Shown piece after piece: positions 1-12,800 of a stretch of DNA of 64,000 bases; the first letter of the stretch is position 1, and each line of letters starts with the position of its first letter. A model generated the notes under the pieces. That model did not search any database, was not told the DNA's origin, and was given only the letters and a program-made list of their open reading frames with translations. The stretch comes from Tetmemena sp. SeJ-2015 (taxonomy: Eukaryota; Ciliophora; Spirotrichea; Sporadotrichida; Oxytrichidae): assembly GCA_027382625.1 (NCBI GenBank), contig JAJKFJ010021679.1, positions 62,001 through 126,000 of the forward strand. Reading direction: 5' to 3'. The position numbers and the translations under genes are program-made.

Positions 1-3000
1 CTGTAAGTCCATATCCACCTTCACTACTGGCTTTTTCTAAACATCAATTACAGTATGCATTACAAAGTAAAATTGTATTCAGTTTTAATTAAATTTAATT
101 AAAATTATGCGCATAAATTAATTCTTTGTAGTAAGATTATTTATAATATATTTGTTAATACAGACTCTTATTTTCTTCGTAAGAGGCAGTAAATTTAGTA
201 ATTTTCTATGAAATTTCCCAACCTGCAATTTTAAAGTAAATATCATTTGAATATAAGTGTAATTTGAACAATATTTCATTATTCTTTAGACCTCTATGTT
301 TTAATTTTAAGTTCGAGAGCATAATAAATAAAATTAACTCATAGAGCTCTATCTTCTAGAGGAAGACTTCGTATTTGAGTGGGTGTGTGACTCAGTCTCC
401 ACTCTCTTTGAATGGATGTTTTCCAGATAGTCGGATTCTTCATCCACGAAATTTCCATAAAGTTAACTGCTCATTTTCCTCTACTAAGATTTCGCTGCTG
501 GAGTAAATATCTGCTACTGAAATTCATTCTTAAACTCTTAGTCTAACGATCCTCGTAGCACGTTTAAGTTTTATCTCATTTTCAATTATATAAATAAATT
601 CTTAGAGATATTTAAATTAAATTTAAGAAAATGTTACTTCTCCAAGACTCAAATAATATTTTATTAAGTTAGGCAACTCTTAATAAGCTGAATTATGTTT
701 CTTGCCTCTATTGAGATAAGGACTGCTATCTAAGATTGACTTGTTAAACTTTAACTGGGTCGTACTACTGTTGGCTTAGACTTAAGTCTACGCTCAACTT
801 GGACATTTTCAGTTAAGACATAAATAATTTTAACTTTCAGTACTAGGCTCTTACTAATCTAACTCTGATTGATTTTGTTTCTGCTTTCTTGCGCTATGAA
901 AGTACTTGCTCTGGGATTCAAATCAATTGCTCCAGACTTCTTGTCGCTTATCTTCCTTTCGTATTTTGTTGGCACTTGAGCTTTTTACTTAACTTTTTAG
1001 GAACTGGCCAAAGCCCCTACTATATCATTGAAGCCCAGATCCTTAAAGCTCTTTCCAGAAAGCTAGATATCACTTTGCACTTAGATTTTATCTAGTCCAC
1101 TTATCTTCTAAATTATCTCCTCAATATTCTTGTCCTATTGAATCCTATATATAATACAGATAATGGCTGCTATTTAAAATTAAGAATCTGCTTTGAACTT
1201 CTCTTTCTCTATCTGCTACTGGCCTTTTCACTCATTTACTTATCATTAGAATATTTCCTCCTCCCACTCTTGAAGAACTCTTACTGAAGCTCATTTGTGA
1301 AAATAGGCTGTTAGTTTTGCAGTTTCAAATTTTGGCTGGAGAGAAGTTTCCCCTTCTAGCCCGAGAAATGAAGTGACTGTCTCAAAACTGAAGTCTGATT
1401 TTGCTATTGAAGGCTCTACTGCTTCTTGTTTTTGCTAGTTTTATTGAGAACTTCAAGTCTTGAACTCTAATCCTTGAGATAGTAGCTGTCTCTAATCTCT
1501 ATCTTTTCCTCATTATCTTGGTGCTCCCTAATTTCTTAGTCTCTGTCTTCTATCAGGAGTAGGTTATCATCCCGAGGGGAAGTTATGAAGTGAGAGTAGA
1601 TTTCCCTGCCATCTGCTTGCTGTTCAAGGTCTGAAAATAGGGCTTGATCTTAAAAGTATATATAAATCAAAATTAAGTCTTTAAAATCTTATGCATCTTT
1701 AACACCGTGAATTATCCAATTAAAAAATATTTTACCCATTTAAGCTTAATTTAGTTATATTTTAATTTCCTCACACTTTTAAACAGTATATTGAAAATCT
1801 TTGTTTCATAATTTATTATGCTCTGGAAATATATCTTAATATTGAAAAAAATGAAACTGCTTCATAAATAATTATGATGCTCTCTGATTAAACTTAAACT
1901 TGACCTTGAATCAACAAACTAAAGTATTAATAAGCAATTATTTAATGATAAAATTGTTGTTCAACCTTGTCAAAAATATAGCTTACAAGAGCATGAGGTG
2001 ATTTTAGATGTATTAAATCTCCTGGAAAGCACTTAATTCTCACTCCAAGTTTAAATTATTTATTTTTTAATAAAACCAAAGCTCTCAACCCTTAATAATT
2101 AAATCTCAATTATACAATTTCTTATAATTAAAATATTTTATGCCTTTCATTAAAATAAATTTAAATAATTTGTTGAATTATAACTTCAGAGGAGCTCTTG
2201 TAATTTTCAATAAGTGAACATTTACTTTCCTTATCAAACAAACCTTCTGATGAATCTCTAAGATCTAAGACATGAAGTGGTGGAGTTGCTTAAGGAAATT
2301 AAAACTCATCAAATTTTCTATAAGCCTTGTCTCCTATCTCTTAGGAGTGTTGTTAGATAAAATTAAATTAAAAACCTCTTTTAAAATTACAATTCGATGC
2401 CTTGATAATACTTTTTCTAAGAGCTATTTGCCTTAAAAGAAGAATGCTGATTTGTTGTTCCAAATATGCAATTCTTGTTCTACTTTAACTCTTTCTAAAG
2501 AGCGGCTTTCTTCTAAATTAACTAAGGACTTTAAAGCTGAGGAGGTATTTAGCTTGCTCTAGTCAGGAGAGAACACATTTACTCTTAACAAAGTAGGGGC
2601 CTTGTTAGAATATTACAAGCTGTTTATGGATGGCTGCGCTGCAGAGAACTGCAAGTGACTTCTTCTATTTGAAAAAGCCAAAATAGATTAGGAGCTGCCT
2701 GTTAACCCATGCTTTATCTTAGATCTAAGCAAGGGAGATTTTTCAGCTGATGATATTTAAAGTTACTTTCCATTCTAGTTAGTATTCTTTATCTATCTAT
2801 TAAAATTAAGACTATGAACAATAAGGATGGAGAAATTATTGTAGCTTTGAGACCATAGAAAGCGTCGCATTCACAGACTAAACTGGCTTTTAGGTTATTA
2901 TGGCAAGTTCTAAGTTCTAAATTTGAAGATTCTCATCCTCATTCTAGAGGCTTTTCCTTTTCTTGGCGATAATCCTATTTTACTTAAGTAAAGTAGTTTA

Positions 3001-5094
3001 TCCCACAGGTTAATTTTTTACAGAACTTTCCTCCTCAAAGTTTAATTAAAAAATAGTTAGAGCCCTACTTATTCACAGATTATGGATAGGGGTTTATGTT
3101 TGCTATGCTCAATCTGGTCTATTAATTTTTTACAGAGAACATGAAGCCTTTGTTACTTCTAGTTGAGAGCATTGGACTCCTCTCATTTTCAAGGTTTTTA
3201 GACTACTAAGCTTGGAAGGTGGAGGCTTGAAAAGCTTAGTCGCTGACTTTAGAAATTGATTCCACTTGATAGGGAAGCTTTCTAAGACCTGATGAGCTTG
3301 GGCTGCAAAACTAGCGTGAATTAATTTTAGAAGGGCTTTGATGTCTCTAAGCTTGAGTTACCGAGGGACTCTTTATCAAAATAGGAGCAAAAAAATTAAC
3401 TTTGAGGCTTAAGTGTTTAATTTTAGAATAACCCTTACTTTTAGGTCACTTTCTTCGTCAGAAACTGCTTCCTTTAATTAGGACTCTTTAGGTTGCAAAT
3501 TCAATAGAGCACGACTTGATTTCTTCTACAGCTTTTATCTCTCATGTTTTGGCTGAGCAGATTAAACATGTCCGATATGGAAATTTTCTTCATCTGAGGG
3601 CAAGGCAAGGGGAGACACCTCAAGGTGATTAATTTTTTCTTCATGATAGTTAAAAGGGCTTTTGAAGATTGGATTGAATAAGTACTTGTGAGCAGATTTT
3701 GGGAACTCTTGTTTTTTTAATCACCTGATTTATTTTCAGTTAAAACTTTTTTCATAGTATCAACTTATAAAATCTGTTTTTTGAAGTTTACTTATCATTT
3801 TTGGCAGCAATAAAATAAAAAAGTTATAATGCATGATGGAGTGGTGATCTCAAATTTTATTGATTTGATAATTGCACTTTTTCTATCTCTCTTTCTAATT
3901 GTAAATTTAGAGGATTTAAATTTCTCTTTAGTTTTCTGTTTGATAAGGAGTTTTTGCTTGGGCTCTGCTGACCACTATTGGCAAATAAATGTGTCCAATA
4001 AATTTATAAGAATATTTTTTGCTTAAAAATTATTGGCCTTGCTCATTTATATAGTGGTTCTATTTTCATTTTTCCTTTGTGAATTAAAGGTTAATGTGAG
4101 ATGATTTCTCGTGATATCTTCACCATATTATAATTCTTTTTGTTGAGAGTGCACCTCTCTAATTTCTAAATTCTCTCCGCATTAAACATTAATTCACATA
4201 AGAGAAAAAAATTAAAAATCACTCCGTTGAATATCTGCTTTTGCTCTTTGCTCTATAATATCATTTGAGATTAATCTTCTGATTGAAACTAAGGGAATTA
4301 AGGCTAAACTAATTGCGAATCTACGTCATCATCATCCTCAAGCGTCCTATCTCCTCTGGGGAAATCCAACTTCATCTTTCGGGTTGTCATTGGTGATTCT
4401 TCTATGTTTTCAGACTTTTAAGAAGACCTCATAATTTAATATTCCAAACATGAAAGAATGTAAAAGTACTAATTATAATTGCGACGTTTACCTTTGAGTT
4501 GGTGCTTTAATGACTTTACGAGTTTTTAAGCTGTGCTTTTTTAGGGTCTCTCTTTTTTGTATCAATTTTTATATCTTTAGAGAATTTTTGTAAATGCGAA
4601 GTACCTTCGAAAGCTTAAAACTAAGGAGTTTCAGGCAGAGATAAATTCCCCTCTTTTTGAAAAAGCAATTAGTTTCTAGGAGAAGTCAATATGCTTGATA
4701 TATATAGATAGTACAATTTATATATTATATTATTTCTAATTTGATACAGGTACATCTTCAATTTTAGACAGATTTTTCAATTGGAATGAGAGTTTATTTT
4801 TAAAAGGTGTTGTGTTTTGAGAAGGCATTAGGTTCTTGGCAGGTTGCAGTAAAGAGGTGTCCTCATTAGATTTAAGTCCTTCCTAAGTCTCTCCAGATTT
4901 GAAATGTATAAAATTGGATACTAATTTCATAAAACCAGAGGATTATAGGTTTACTAAGCTTGTAAGGGGTGCGTTGATAGCTTAACTTGACCCTGAGTGA
5001 TTTGGATTTCGCGAACGAGGGGTCCTAATTATCATCATAAGATTAATATTAAAGTGACTTTGATTTAATTTATAAGGTTCGAATCAAAAGCCAT
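1..5094 (-). CDS. Large Ser/Gln/Lys-rich protein, unknown function, truncated at the left edge
   Basis: I do not recognise this protein. Read on the minus strand with TAA/TAG as Gln, long TGA-free stretches with sensible composition cover most of the interval. They are separated by frame breaks that look like IESs or introns. The likely start is the ATG at 5094-5092 (MAFDSNL), followed by blocks such as DNQDPSFAKSKSLRVK, DFPRGDRTLEDDDDVDS, LPSDEENFHIGHV, DALFSDLEQQADGRE and FVDEESDYLENIHSKR. Coding reading (KKPVVKVDMDLQ) reaches the window edge, so the C-terminus lies outside. The protein seems mostly disordered and highly charged; I see no catalytic motif. The plus-strand ORF at 3829-4026 and the Leu/Ser-rich plus-strand readings are shadows. 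It could be two genes joined by my reading. Gene presence is fairly sure, boundaries are not. Confidence 0.5.
1690..2160. other. AT-rich block without coding signal inside the left-edge gene
   Basis: Roughly 470 bp of strongly AT-rich sequence separates two good minus-strand coding blocks of the flanking gene. It has no usable reading frame with normal amino-acid composition. I infer a large IES or intron, but did not find a convincing pointer or splice pair. Confidence 0.35.
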
Positions 5095-5481
5095 AGTTTA
5101 TAGAATAATCGGACTTACTCTAAGAGCTTAATTTCATCAACATACTATTTCAACCTACATTCAATTATAGAATACCATTTTTCTAAGATTATCATATACA
5201 AATAAATACATATATAATATGAAGAAGTATTAAGTGGCTATTGCATAAGAAAAGTGCTTCCTTATTTCGCATAAGTCTCATCTTTTTCATATATAGTAAT
5301 TTCATCTCTTAATTTAAACAAATAATAGTATCAATCAGCTAACAATTTAAATAATTCTAAATCTCTAACACAAAATCGTTCCTCAAATATAATTTGCTCT
5401 CATTCTATTATTCTACAAGCTAATAACTTGCGTTTTTATGAGAGGCTTGATAAAATATTTTGTATTAAGCAATAAAACTCA
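5095..5481. other. Intergenic, AT-rich
   Basis: This is the gap between PTH2 and the next minus-strand gene. It holds no convincing coding frame on either strand and no recognisable RNA gene. Confidence 0.5.
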
Positions 5482-6324
5482 TCACAAAAGTTTGAACTCT
5501 CCAGTAAGTAAGTTAACCATTCTAGTTGGTGCTGGCCCTAATCCGCATACTGTAAGAGATCCTTCCTTTATCTAAGTTAATCCTGCATCTGCTACTACAT
5601 AAGCTGGAATTGACTGCTCCTTTGCCTTGCTCTATAGGTCCAATCTATTCAAAAAAGGTTTAGCTTATGTCATCAATCAATAGATAAATTTATCAGAAAC
5701 AGCAATTTAAGGTCTTTACTTACAGCTCTTGCTCTGAAGAGACTTTGAGGCAAACTTTCTTCTATCCTTCCCATGACCAGCTGCTTAGTACCTTTTTCCA
5801 GTATTCACTCTCTTTTGAGTACTTCTCAGTTTGCTTATAAGCTCCAAGGGTAGCATGTCCACACTAAGCACCAATCTTGCCCTTGCCCATCTTAAGGTCC
5901 TCTCTTACTACCAATACCATTTTGACATCCTTAATGGGATATTTCTGCTCCAAGATGTCGTCAGGGATTTATTTGGAGCCATCTGCTGAGTTAAGGCACT
6001 CTGAGTCTGAATCGTCATCAACCCAATCTGACTCTTCCTGCTGCTCTTCCTCTTCATCTTCTCCATTTTTGACGCGCTTGACTCTTCTCTTCTTCTTTTT
6101 ACTGTCATCCTTCTTGAACATCCTATAATACAAGTCATGCTTAGAATTCATCTTCATTGGGGAAAGGACATGGAAGATTTAACAGGAATATAAGAGTTTG
6201 ATCTTAGAAGGTGAAATGTCTCAATGTATTATGTGGAAGGGTGATTAACTTACTTTCTAACTATGTCTACAAAGAGACCAAGGATTACTCCCAGAATTAT
6301 CCACACTATTGCTGCTTCAGCCAT
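5482..6324 (-). CDS. PTH2: Peptidyl-tRNA hydrolase 2 (PTH2) with N-terminal membrane anchor
   Basis: PTH2 enzymes cleave peptidyl-tRNA released from stalled ribosomes. Two GT-AG introns (6123-6253, donor GTAAGT, 131 bp; 5645-5723, donor GTAAGT, 79 bp) leave 633 coding bases, a 210-aa protein. Residues 1-24 (MAEAAIVWIILGVILGLFVD) form a membrane segment, as in the organelle-anchored Bit1-type enzymes. A Lys/Asp/Glu-rich linker follows, and then the catalytic fold: VKMVLVVREDLKMGKGK, GAQCGHATLGAYK (the family K-x(n)-AQxxHA motif), YVVADAGLTQI and the C-terminal GPAPTRMVNLLTGEFKLL. The ending closely matches the family. The start is the first ATG before the hydrophobic segment. No pointer-flanked insert is needed to read it, unlike its neighbours. 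A competing frame (MTCIIGC...) in the same exon does not lead into the catalytic domain. Confidence 0.93.
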
Positions 6325-6619
6325 TTACAATAAAAATAATACAAATATGTTCTGACATTAAGTTAAGCATAAATTGTGAAAATACTGATTATTTAATAAA
6401 CTATTTATTATTTTGCAATGCTATTTTAAAAGAGGAATTATTTCTACATTAAATCAGTGATAAATTATAAAGTATATGACTATTTAAGAAATTAAATACT
6501 TGGATATCAAGAGTAAGATTTTAGAGATTAGGAGAGGAAAAATAATAAATCTCATTGTATAACATAATCCATAATTTATAATAGATCTTAATTGCAAAAT
6601 ATTATATAAATAAGCCAAA
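6325..6619. other. Divergent intergenic region
   Basis: AT-rich spacer between PTH2 (minus) and the small gene at 6620 (plus). It must hold both upstream regions. I see no specific regulatory motif. Confidence 0.5.
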
Positions 6620-6955
6620 ATGAAATCAATTTTAATAATCAACTAATTTTTGTCATCACTCAACTTTGCTTGCTAATCATCTTCAGTTAACTATACCTTG
6701 GACAATATCAATTGCTTTTTTTCTTCATGTAGCAAATTCAAAATAATCATCAATAAGATGAGCAACAAATTTTTATTAAATCTTAATTTATTGATTAAAA
6801 TCAGTCTTGAAACTTTTGGAAAGAACACTTCATCAGAAGAGATGAATTTAATTAAGAACGAGCTTAATAAAATATTCAGCTTCACTAAGTCAGCAATCGA
6901 AAAAGATTTCTAACCTTTGCTATCTTTATAAATTCACTTTAAGAATTTTAATTGA
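6620..6955 (+). CDS. Small unknown protein (111 aa)
   Basis: I do not recognise it. Starting at the ATG at 6620, the frame is open with TAA as Gln to TGA at 6953-6955. The N-terminus (MKSILIINQFLSSLNFACQS) is hydrophobic enough to be a weak signal peptide, with a small-residue region around residues 16-20. The remainder is rich in Asn, Lys, Leu and Ile with a helical middle part. A standard-code reading starts later, at 6698, only because it breaks at an upstream TAA. The stop lies 40 bp before the capping-enzyme start. No homolog is claimed. Confidence 0.45.
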
Positions 6956-6994
6956 CACAATGCTTGATGCATTTGGTTTTGATGAAAGCATATA

Positions 6995-8544
6995 ATGAAT
7001 CGTATTATCTGTACTATATATGTTAGCATGATGTAGAAGATTTTGAAGAAATTTCAGTAGAACAATGCTTAGACACAGTTTCCTGGAGCGCAGCCAGTTT
7101 CTTTCCAAGCCTCCGATATTTATAAGATACAGTAGGACGAGTACGTAGTTTGCGAGAAGTCAGACGGCCTACGCTACTTCTTAATAGAGACAAGCAAGCA
7201 AGAGTGGTTTATTGTAGACCGCCAATATACAGTTCGAAAAGTCAAACCACTTTTTTGCGATTACTAGCGACAATCACATTCATAAGTTGGTATTTAATTG
7301 CAATCCTAACAGAGACTTCCACCAATTATAAACATATGGGATGGAGAACTAGTGAGCGATAAACACCAAAGGGATATCCCTATCTTTCTAGTCTTTGACG
7401 CCTTAGTTGTGAATGGGCAGAGTTGCATGATCAACAGTTTTACTTCCAGACTCATGAAAGCCTCTGAGGAGATTAAAGCCAGAATTAGAATTGCACAAAT
7501 TAACACTTTGAGAGCGAATAAGGGAAACATTACTGCAAAAGGTGTTAATCTAGCTAAAAATACTATCGATAAACCTCACCTTTAAGTTTAAATTAAATAA
7601 GGAGCTGCAAAATGTTTATCTACATGAAGGATATGTTTAGGATATAAGACGTGGGGCACATTATTCATAAAATAATTCCCAAGCTCTAACATGAAAATGA
7701 TGGACTTATTCTTACTATGGAATCTTGTCCTTATTACCCGGGAACTTGTTAAAAGTTAGATTATCATAGATAGTTAAATTTTATATGTCAAGAGATCTTG
7801 AAATGGAAGCCTAAAAATTTAAACACTGTCGACTTCAGACTTAAACTTATTCATGCAGAAAAGCGGGATACCTATCTTTGGGGACTTCTAACATACTATA
7901 TCAAAGTTTTGAATAATATATAATTTCATTTCTTACTAAACTGATAGGTAATCAAATACCAAAGTTCTTCAACTCTTTGACTTCATATTCTTCTCCTATG
8001 AGGTTTAAACTATAAAATAAATTTGAGGATGGAGAGAATGAGCGCATGTGGAATAATATGTAAAACAGCACTAACATGGTGTGCATCATAGAATGCTACT
8101 GGGATGATAATTATGCTCACCCTCACCTTCTAATTTATAACGCACTAAAGCAGAGTTAAAACTTTAATCTATAATCTTTGATAAGAGAATTCAGAACTAG
8201 AGTTCAGAGGAATTGGATGAAGTTAAGTTGGCATCACTTGTGAAGCAGAAATTCAATTTTTCAATGCCAGTTGATGAAGAAATAAAGGGCGGGTGGAGAT
8301 TTCATCGTCAGAGGACCGAGAGAGTAGATCCTAATGCTACTAGAAGCGCACAAAGTGTAGTTGAAAGCATCAGAAATGGAATTGAAGTTTCAGACCTGAT
8401 TGAATTGTGCTCTGAGATCCCTACATTTATAATGTACTTATTTTTGCTACATTTTAAAAGAATGTTGGAGATAAGAGAAGCAGTTCACATTTGAATGAAG
8501 ACGATGAATTGGCTCCAAATAATCAGAAAAGAGTTGCAAAATGA
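6995..8544 (+). CDS. mRNA capping enzyme, guanylyltransferase
   Basis: Transfers GMP onto the 5' diphosphate end of nascent mRNA through a covalent lysyl-GMP intermediate. The nucleotidyl-transferase motifs appear in order: FPGAQPVSF lead-in, motif I VCEKSDGLRYFL (catalytic Lys in KSDG), motif III IWDGELV, motif IIIa FLVFDALVVNG, motif IV NDGLILT, and motif V WKPKNLNTVDFRLKL. The C-terminal OB-fold part has IECYWDDN and GWRFHRQRTERVDPNATR. Two IESs are clear (7750-7788 and 8429-8454); removing the second gives a hydrophilic tail ending RVAK and TGA at 8542-8544. Further frame breaks near 7575-7610 and 7940-8200 are unresolved. An in-frame TGA pair lies just upstream of the ATG at 6995; the Met pair at 7028 is an alternative start. 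No triphosphatase domain is present, so that activity must be encoded elsewhere. Confidence 0.9.
7750..7788. other. IES, 39 bp, pointer TGT
   Basis: TGT at 7747-7749 is repeated at 7786-7788. Removing the interval joins PYYPGTC to QEILKWKP, which restores continuity between capping-enzyme motifs IV and V. The length is a multiple of three and contains no TGA in frame, so the insert is silent to simple ORF calling. Confidence 0.75.
8429..8454. other. IES, 26 bp, 8-bp pointer CTACATTT
   Basis: CTACATTT at 8421-8428 is repeated exactly at 8447-8454. Excision changes the frame and replaces a hydrophobic pseudo-tail with a normal hydrophilic C-terminus (EIPTFQKNVGDKRSSS) that ends at TGA 8542. 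The long exact repeat makes this one of the clearest IESs. Confidence 0.85.
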
Positions 8545-8623
8545 ATTTATTAAGTATCATCTAATTAGTCTTGAGCTAAATTACTATCTTGTAAATTTAG
8601 CTTATTTTATTAGAATTGAAAAA

Positions 8624-9453
8624 ATGAATTTTTTAAAAGAAACATTTTTCCCTGAGAAACCAATTGTGATCCCTTCACCAAGAAACAAAAGATACTTGAG
8701 GAAGTCGCTTTTCATTCTAATTGGGCATTTTGTGGCGCTTGTGACTTTTCTTATAGTTGAATCCTTCCTGTCATCACTGCTAATGCTTTTGTAAATTCTT
8801 TTTCCTCATAAACTATAATATATCTCTATTTTTAATTAAATGTTGATGGTGATATCTTCGATATACACCTACTTCTATGGCGTTTATGCTTCGTGTGCGC
8901 CTGTTCCCTGATGAACATTTTCTATTTGTGTGCAAGTGGCCTACAAAAATATAACTCAGCTGTGTGCTTTATCCTGCTCTCTATCTTTATCTACTCAGCC
9001 TATTATTCTCACCTGCTTTACATTTTTATCATTGTAAGTTTATTTTAATCTGTGAAGTTATTTGTGATTTACAAGATGATGCTAGAGTAGTATAACGAGC
9101 AGCACTCTATAGCATATAAAGCTTATTTCTAGTACATTCAACGCAAGGTGCTGCAAGGCAGAGAGTATATTGATGAAGATATTGAACGCATGAAGCAATT
9201 AGGACTTTTCAACCCCAGGAGGGAGATCGAAGAAAATCAAAGACTCTTATAAGAAGAGTAAACTCAAATGATAATCGTTTATTTGTTAAGATTCAATTAT
9301 ATTTTAATTTAGTAGAGAAAGCGATAGGAACTTAACTAAGAGGAAAATAAAGAGCAATTGTAGTAAGATTAGCAAGAGGCTAATTAAGTTAGAGCGCCCA
9401 GATAAAATCTGCTTCTCCTTGATTCAGACGAGAGAAACGCAGAGTATGATTGA
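8624..9453 (+). CDS. Small multi-pass membrane protein, unknown
   Basis: I do not recognise the family. The N-terminus (MNFLKETFFPEKPIVIPSPR) is cytosolic-looking. It is followed by about four hydrophobic segments (LFILIGHFVALVTFLIVESF; LLLWRLCFVCACSLMNIFYL; AVCFILLSIFIYSAYYSHLL; LYIFIIVSLF) and then a charged helical region (YNEQHSIAYKAYFQYIQRK) with a Gln/Glu-rich C-terminal tail ending at TGA 9451. A frame change near 8790-8870 implies an IES whose pointer I could not fix. The ATG at 8624 lies 80 bp after the capping-enzyme stop. It may be a four-helix membrane protein of the endomembrane system, but that is inference. Confidence 0.5.
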
Positions 9454-9864
9454 CCTATTCCTAGGCTGATTTCAATCCAATAAGTTAATTATTTTATCAA
9501 TAATTGAATTTGGTTCTCTATAATAACTCAGGTATCAAATTTATTAAAATTAATACGTTTTGGGTAATTTATTAAAGAAGTTGGAAAGATTAAAAGTTTA
9601 AAAGTATAATTAAGTGATAGCTAAATTTTTTAGAAAAATATTTAGTTCTATTTTTGCTCTTTCGAAGTACGAAATTCTTGGTTGATCAGAAAACTTAATA
9701 ATCGAAGTTAGCATTTAAATTATACGCTAATCAAAATTAATAATATTTTGTTAAAGTTGAGCAAGCTAATTGAATATCTTTATTTCAATCTAAAATAATG
9801 GCAGTAGTACTATACAATCGGATCACATATTTAAACATATTAAATATAAAGTTTATTTGATTGA
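9454..9864. other. Intergenic, AT-rich
   Basis: No convincing coding frame. An ATG at 9798 (MAVVLYNR) could be a first coding block of the following protease gene, but I found no pointer that joins it in frame. Confidence 0.4.
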
Positions 9865-12800
9865 ATGGAGGAGTGGATAGCGGGTCGACTGGCTAAATCG
9901 GTTACGGCAGACAAAACTTCGGTGATATCCCTCCTGATCAGGCAAACATCAACAGCACTCTCCTAAATTTAAAGGAGAGGAAGAAAAAGTATATCTCATT
10001 TAAATCCTACTTAAATTAATTCACTCTTGAGTCGCTCTAGAGTAAGGAGAGCACTTAATTTTTAGTATATAAAATATATCATAACTTTTGCTTTGATTAT
10101 TTAGTGTATATCGGTCTTGCAAATCAGGGCAACACTTGCTACATGAACAGTCTGCTTTAGTCGCTGTACATGGCCCCTCAATTCCGCCAGTTCATTTACC
10201 AGTTCTAGTACATGCCAGATCTTCATGGCAACAAAGATTACTGTATCCCATACCAACTTCAGAGGCTCTTCGCCAATCTACAACTCTCGAGAAATAACTT
10301 TGTGGCAACCACTGGCCTGACAAAAAGTTTCGGGTGGGCCGGAAATGAGGCATACCAGCAACATGACACATAAGAGTTCTGCTATCTATTTTAAGATACT
10401 AGCTTTCATTGATTGATTGTTATTTTTTATGCCGAGTTTTGTTCGATGCAATTGAGCAATCGTTTGCCATAGTAGGTTAAGAGTGCGAAACTATCAACCA
10501 GCTTTACTAGGGAGAGTCACAGAGCTATACTAAATGCAGAGAATGCGGCTTTGAGTCTCCTAGGGCCGAGAAATTTCTAGACTTGACCCTACCTATAAAA
10601 AATGAGTTCGGGACAGGAGTTCAAAATTCAAGTGTAGAGATGGCTCTCGAGAACTATATCAAGCCTGAGCTGCTAGATGGAGGTAACTAGTACTTCTGTG
10701 AGAGATGCGACAAGAAGGTAGATGCTGATAGAGGTATTAAGTCTATTGATAAATACATGTGTTGTGTTTAAGTTCACTGAGCTCCCACAGTTGTTAGATG
10801 TCTCATTGGCTAGATTCACTCTAAATTGGGAAACTTACCAGAGAGTTAAGATCTACGACTCTGTATCCTTCCCCTTCTAAATATGTATAATAAGTTTAAG
10901 GTTGCATTCTATTTGAACATGAATGACTATATGAAAGGTTACGAGGGCATTGAAAACAAAGTCTATCAAAAAGAGGTGGAGCGCATGCAATAGTATGCAA
11001 AGACAACAATTGAAAAGAATCAGAAAGAAGAGAAATAGAGGAGGGACAAGTTTAGCAAGGAACCTACTACTGAAAATGCTTAATCTTCTACAGCATCTGA
11101 AACTTTAGGGCATCAATCAACACCCTCGGGTACTGAGATCAGGATCAAAAGCCACTCTAAAACTAAGAAATTGCAATGATGATGCAAGAAGATCGCAAGG
11201 CTGGTCAAGTTGACAAAGATGGAGATCATGTTAAATTTTAAAGGAGAATTTATCCACAACTCTTCTATATTTATTTAAAGTTATGAAGGAAGATAATTCT
11301 TCTTACCAGTAAAAGCAATAGAAGGAAAAGGGAGTGAAGATTAATGTGTAGGCAGATCCCTCAAGTGAATCAAATCAACAATCTATCGGCTTAGATGAGG
11401 AAGATAGCTACAACCAATACTTATTTGCGGCAAGTGGTCCTAAGAAAAGGATCGATTACTCTAAACCTGAAGGTGACTTCGAAGATAATGAAGACATGAC
11501 ACTTTACGATCAAGCTGTGATTGATTTAGAAGATGGATCTTATAAAGTATAGCACAGAAATGAAAAATTCTCTGTGCTTCCTGCCCATCAACAAGAAATC
11601 TTAGCTCAGAATGATGAAGAAAGAGAACTAGCTTTGGCTCTTGAGCAAATAAAGTAAATGGAACAAAAGGAGATGATGTCAACAAATCACGAGGACCAGC
11701 TTCTATAATACCTGAAACAAGGTGACTTTGTCTATGAACTCTACGCAGTATTAGTGCACTCAGGAAGTGCTCTAGGTGGTCACTACTATTGCTACATTAA
11801 GTCTCACGAAGATAAGAAGTGGTATAACTTCAACGACTCAAATGTCTCTGAGATTTCCTAAGATGAGATTCTCAAAACCTTTGGCGATAATAACGGTAGT
11901 AGTGCCACTGCTTATATGCTTAAGTACAAGAGATACAACCCGGATGATCTTGAGAACCCTCTTATCATCACTGATGATATTTATCTCAAAATACTTTCTT
12001 TATGGATATGGTACCAGAGTATTTAAAACTAGAAATTGATGAAGAGACTGAAAAATTGATCAAGGAACAGAAGGAAATAGAAGAGAAAGTTATGGGTCTG
12101 AAATTGAGAGTTTTCCCTCCAGCTGAATTGACTAATATTCCTCAGGAGATGAAGACAATCAGTTGTAGGAAGAATGATCTGTTAGGGGATGTAGCAAAAT
12201 AAGCCATGCAAGAGTTTGGTATAGAAGGTGTAGAGCTCAGCAACTTTAGATTTAGGGTTTTCGATAACAAGATCAAAGTCAAACTTGCTCCTAATTAAAT
12301 TTAATTATTGCTTAGATTTATATGTCCTTAGGACAAATATGATCAGCAACTTCATAAACTTTAAATTTACAACTTCATGGACCTAACTTTCGAAATTAAA
12401 AAGGACGATGAAACTCAAATATATATCTTCATTACTTATACTAATTTGGTAAACTTTTGAGGCTTATGACCCTAGCATCCTTTACTTGAGAGTAGTGAAA
12501 TATGTTGAGGACTTCAAATATGACTTCTCTAAATTAGAGACGCTCCCCACTTAAATCATCTCAGTAAACAAGGAGACAGAAACTGTAAATTAGCTAGAAG
12601 AGAAAATTTCTCAGCTTTACGATATTCCTATCGACCGTTTATAATATGTTTTAATCCTTTATTAATCTCATAGGAAATAGAATTAGTTTATTATGGCCAT
12701 AATTTAATAGGATTTTATCTTTTAAGTTTGAATGTATTCTTGCGACACGAGCAGATCCACAATAACCAGGTACGCTGTGAGCTGTACAATATTGAGTGGC

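Noticed and set aside
700..3700. Plus-strand reading that stays open if TGA is read as Trp, hinting at all three stop codons being reassigned.
   Set aside because: With all three stops made sense codons every frame is open, so openness is no evidence. The reading is Leu/Ser-rich, and the minus strand codes for a normal charged protein with TGA as stop.
5070..5100. GGTTCGAATC resembling a tRNA T-loop.
   Set aside because: No D-arm, anticodon arm or acceptor stem fits around it, and the sequence encodes the N-terminus MAFDSNL of the left-edge gene on the minus strand.
5908..6138. Alternative minus-strand frame beginning MTCIIGC.
   Set aside because: It does not lead into the PTH2 catalytic domain; the correct frame is reached by the GT-AG intron 6123-6253.
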